A DNA stretch of 64,000 bases from Candidatus Planktophila sp. (GTDB lineage: Bacteria; Actinomycetota; Actinomycetes; Nanopelagicales; Nanopelagicaceae): contig SHVF01000001.1 of assembly GCA_009691135.1 (NCBI GenBank), positions 33,649-97,648 of the forward strand, in the 5' to 3' direction. Under the pieces are notes generated by a model. It saw only the letters and a list, made by a program, of their open reading frames with translations, was not told the origin of the DNA and ran no database searches. Made by a program: the position numbers and the translations under genes. Positions 60,718 to 64,000 of the stretch are shown here, piece by piece. Each line of letters opens with the position of its first letter. Positions within the stretch are counted from its first letter, which is position 1.

Positions 60718-62244
60718 ATGTCAACAGTAAAGAAGGCGGCAACATCGACCAAGGCTAAGAAGCCAGTTGGACCAAAACCTGGCGAATATCCTGGCAAGAT
60801 TGTTGATATAGATGTTTCATCTGAAATGTCTGAGTCTTTTCTTGAGTATGCATATTCAGTTATTTACTCACGCGCACTTCCAGATGCGCGAGATGGTTTA
60901 AAACCGGTTCACCGTCGCATCTTGCATCAGATGGCCGATATGGGACTTCGCCCAGAACGTGGCCATGTAAAGAGTGCGCGTGTTGTCGGTGAAGTAATGG
61001 GTAAGTTGCACCCGCACGGTGACTCTGCAATTTATGACGCACTTGTTCGCATGGCGCAATCTTTTTCTATGCAGGTTCCACTAATTGATGGACACGGAAA
61101 CTTTGGTTCACTAGATTCTGGACCTGCTGCGATGCGTTACACCGAAGCGCGTCTGGCGCAGGCTGCGATGGCAATGGTTGCCGAAGCCGATGAAGACACT
61201 GTTGATTTTGGTCCAAACTATGACGGCCAATTACTTGAGCCTCTTGTATTGCCTGCCGCTTATCCAAACTTGCTAGTAAATGGTGGTTCCGGAATTGCTG
61301 TTGGTATGGCTACCAACATGGCGCCACATAATTTAGGCGAAGTAATCGCTGCTACTAAGTTTCTAATTGATAATCCCAAGGCAACGCTAAATCAATTGAT
61401 GAAGCATATTCCTGGACCAGATTTCCCTACTGGCGGAGAACTTGTCGGCGCCGAAGGCGTGCGCGAGGCATATGCCACCGGGAAAGGATCATTCAAAGTT
61501 CGTGCCAGCGTTGAAATTAGCAAAGTAACTTCACGCAAGATGGGCATCACAATTAAGGAGTTGCCATTTAACATCGGGCCTGAAAAAGTTGTTGAACGTA
61601 TCGCAGATTTAGCTAAAGCAAAGAAGATCCAGGGCATTTCAGACATCATCGATTTAACCGATGGCCAGACAGGCACAAACGTCGTTATCGAGCTAAAGAA
61701 TGGTTTTGAACCAGAAGCCGTCCTTGAACAGCTCTACAAATTAACACCGATGGAAGATGCTTTTGCGATCAACGCAGTTGCACTGGTCAAGGGCCGCCCA
61801 CAAACGCTGGGGCTGAAGGAACTTTTGCAGGTATTTATCGATCACCGCATCGAAGTTGTACGTCGCCGTTCGCAATACCGTAAAGCAAAGGCAGAAAGCC
61901 GCCTTTCCATGGTTGATGGTTTGCTTAAAGCAATTATCGATATCGATAAAGTAATTAAAATTATCCGTGGCAGCGATGATGCCGCAGCGGCTAAAGAGAA
62001 GTTGATCAAAGATTTAAAGTTAAATGATGAGCAAGCAACTTATATCCTGGATATGCCACTTCGTCGCTTGACCAAGATGAGCAAACTCGAACTCGAGAGT
62101 GAGCAGAAAGAACTCAAAACAATTATTTCTGCTCTCACGACCTTGCTTAAGTCAGAAGAAAACATCAAAGCACAGGTTGCAACCGAACTAACTACAGTTG
62201 GTAAATCTTTCTCAACTCCGCGCAGAACCAAAATTCTGCAGTAG
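60718..62244 (+). CDS. parC: Type IIA topoisomerase subunit A (ParC-like), breakage-reunion domain only
   Basis: YAYSVIYSRALPDARDGLKPVHRRILHQM; AAMRYTEARLAQAAMAM catalytic Tyr; stop right after TPRRTKILQ. Confidence 0.92.
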   Translation: MSTVKKAATSTKAKKPVGPKPGEYPGKIVDIDVSSEMSESFLEYAYSVIYSRALPDARDGLKPVHRRILHQMADMGLRPERGHVKSARVVGEVMGKLHPHGDSAIYDALVRMAQSFSMQVPLIDGHGNFGSLDSGPAAMRYTEARLAQAAMAMVAEADEDTVDFGPNYDGQLLEPLVLPAAYPNLLVNGGSGIAVGMATNMAPHNLGEVIAATKFLIDNPKATLNQLMKHIPGPDFPTGGELVGAEGVREAYATGKGSFKVRASVEISKVTSRKMGITIKELPFNIGPEKVVERIADLAKAKKIQGISDIIDLTDGQTGTNVVIELKNGFEPEAVLEQLYKLTPMEDAFAINAVALVKGRPQTLGLKELLQVFIDHRIEVVRRRSQYRKAKAESRLSMVDGLLKAIIDIDKVIKIIRGSDDAAAAKEKLIKDLKLNDEQATYILDMPLRRLTKMSKLELESEQKELKTIISALTTLLKSEENIKAQVATELTTVGKSFSTPRRTKILQ

Positions 62245-62252
62245 TAAAAATA

Positions 62253-63011
62253 CTACCTCGGCTTCAATACTGCAGTTCCTTTTTCGTGGCTGAGAAATTC
62301 TAACTCGTAGCCAGGAAGTGCCTTCAAAAACATCTCGGCTAGATCTCTCTCACCTTCACGGTTTGCATCATCGAGAACAATTACCGCCTTTGGAGACAAT
62401 TTAGAAAGACACTGTTCGATTACTGGGTGGCGAGCCGTGTCATCCTTAGATCCCGGAGGGCCATCTATGAATAAAAGGTCGATCTGATCAATATCCGATA
62501 ACGCTGAAATGTCATACCAATCGCTACCGCCTGCAAGTGGCTTCAATGGAGCCACTCTTAGATCCACGTTTGTAATGTCGTGGTCCTGCAATAAAGATCT
62601 TGTCTTTCCCGCAAACTCTTGTAGATGATCGATGCTAAATACTTTTGCACTTGGTGTTGCCTTGGCTAAAACCAGAGTTGAAATCCCTGATCCGAGATCT
62701 AGAACTACCTTCGGTTTAATCCTCTTTGAAATGCTAAGCAAGGTTAGTAAGACATCGGCAGAAGCAGCCCAGCTACGTAGCCCAGGAATTGTCGCCTTGA
62801 AATCCATTAAGTTGATTAGTTGAGCGAAATATTCTGATTGTCGGTAATGCTGCCAATTCTCTTCGCGAGATCGCTTGCTTAAAATAAGTGGATCTCTTTC
62901 GGATTTTGACATATTTCTGAGCTTTGCCGAAATTCTTCTTGATAAGCGAATCTGATAGATCATCAACACGCATAAAGTTATTAAGCCGAGGTAGATAATC
63001 ACTTTGGACAT
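62253..63011 (-). CDS. Class I SAM-dependent methyltransferase (O-methyltransferase-like)
   Basis: VVLDLGSGISTLVLAKATPSAKVFSIDH; IDLLFIDGPPGSKDDTARHP. Confidence 0.82.
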   Translation of the reverse strand: MSKVIIYLGLITLCVLMIYQIRLSRRISAKLRNMSKSERDPLILSKRSREENWQHYRQSEYFAQLINLMDFKATIPGLRSWAASADVLLTLLSISKRIKPKVVLDLGSGISTLVLAKATPSAKVFSIDHLQEFAGKTRSLLQDHDITNVDLRVAPLKPLAGGSDWYDISALSDIDQIDLLFIDGPPGSKDDTARHPVIEQCLSKLSPKAVIVLDDANREGERDLAEMFLKALPGYELEFLSHEKGTAVLKPR

Positions 63012-63068
63012 TTGAGAATACTACGGTCATTGTTTAGGATAGGTAAATACTGTGGGAGAATTCATCAA

Positions 63069-64000
63069 ATGATCTCTACAAGCGCTCTTGAACTACGTGC
63101 CGGTGCACGCCTCCTGGTCTCGGGAGTTAACGTTCGCATCAATCACGGAGACCGCATCGGATTCGTTGGCCGAAATGGCGCCGGAAAATCCACTCTCGCC
63201 AAAGTTTTAGCAGGGGAAACACTTCCTTCAGGCGGTGCCGTACAGCGCACCGGCAAGATCGGATATCTCCCTCAGGATCCACGCACTGGTGAAGATCAAG
63301 GAACTGTTATTGAAAGAATTTTATCTGCTCGAGATTTAGATCAAATCGCATCCCGCATGACCCAAGTTGAAGAAGAGATGGCGACGACTGAAGGCGCCGC
63401 ACTTGAAAAGGCGATGGAGCGTTACACCCGCGTCGACGCTGAATTCCAAGCAGCCGGTGGCTATGCCGCAACCGCCGAGGCCGAAGCGATTGCAACTTCA
63501 CTTGGTGTTTCCGAGGCGGTATTTGGAAATCAATTAGATACTTTATCTGGCGGACAGCGTCGTCGTATTGAATTAGCACGTATTCTATTTTCAGGTGCCG
63601 AAACACTTTTACTTGATGAGCCAACAAACCACTTAGATGCCGATTCCATTATCTGGCTGCGCAACTATTTGAGCACTTACTCAGGTGGACTAGTAATCAT
63701 CTCTCACGATGTGAACTTGATTGAACAAGTTGTAAATAAAGTCTTTTACATCGACGGCAACCGTAACGTCATCGATGTCTATAATTTGGGCTGGAGGCAA
63801 TACCTCTTACAGCGCGAACAAGATGAACATCGTCGCAAGAAAGAACGCGCCAACGCCGAGAAGAAGGCAGAGATCTTGCAGAAGCAGGGCGAGAAAATGC
63901 GTGCCAAAGCATCTAAGGCAACTGCTGCTCAAGGTATGTTACGTCGTGCTGAAAAACTTCGTTCCTCACTCGATGATGTTCGCATTAAAGATAAAGTTGC
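63069..64000 (+). CDS. ABC-F family ATP-binding protein (truncated by window end)
   Basis: My translation from ATG 63069: ISTSALELRAGARLLVSGVNVRINHGDRIGFVGRNGAGKSTLAKVLAG; later LSGGQRRRIELARILFSGAETLLLDEPTNHLDADS; missing from the ORF track because it runs off the end. Confidence 0.92.
   Translation, partial: MISTSALELRAGARLLVSGVNVRINHGDRIGFVGRNGAGKSTLAKVLAGETLPSGGAVQRTGKIGYLPQDPRTGEDQGTVIERILSARDLDQIASRMTQVEEEMATTEGAALEKAMERYTRVDAEFQAAGGYAATAEAEAIATSLGVSEAVFGNQLDTLSGGQRRRIELARILFSGAETLLLDEPTNHLDADSIIWLRNYLSTYSGGLVIISHDVNLIEQVVNKVFYIDGNRNVIDVYNLGWRQYLLQREQDEHRRKKERANAEKKAEILQKQGEKMRAKASKATAAQGMLRRAEKLRSSLDDVRIKDKV

Overview
The window is a dense, moderate-GC actinobacterial chromosome segment. 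Compact spacing, gene order and family content suggest a streamlined freshwater acI/Nanopelagicales-like lineage (inference; not testable here). I saw no rRNA, tRNA, CRISPR array or transposase. Main blocks: (1) TraR/DksA-type zinc-finger protein with an H1-like Lys/Ala/Pro tail, then ileS; (2) a full dcw cell-division/peptidoglycan cluster on the minus strand (mraZ to ftsZ, sepF, yggT), with MraZ boxes and an mraW-type RNA between mraZ and rsmH; (3) an SOS mutagenesis cassette (LexA box, DUF6504-like gene, dnaE2, dinB); (4) transporters and an arsC/aquaporin pair; (5) an acyclic-carotenoid cluster (crtA-like, cruF-like, GT2, crtD-like, crtE, crtI, crtB) interrupted by a decayed metF; (6) a TPP riboswitch, PnuC-family transporter and small P-loop kinase; (7) PASTA Ser/Thr kinase and metabolic genes, including a PFK with the PPi-type residue signature; (8) era, dprA, rnhB, lepB, rplS with a long acidic tail, sepH, psuG/psuK-like genes, and a ParC with no C-terminal domain. 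The best follow-ups are the riboswitch whose P1 stem overlaps the pnuC Shine-Dalgarno, the three-gene SOS mutasome without imuA/imuB, the metF remnant, the CTD-less ParC, the carotenoid cluster, and a shared TAGTTG-N6-CAACTA dyad at two promoters.
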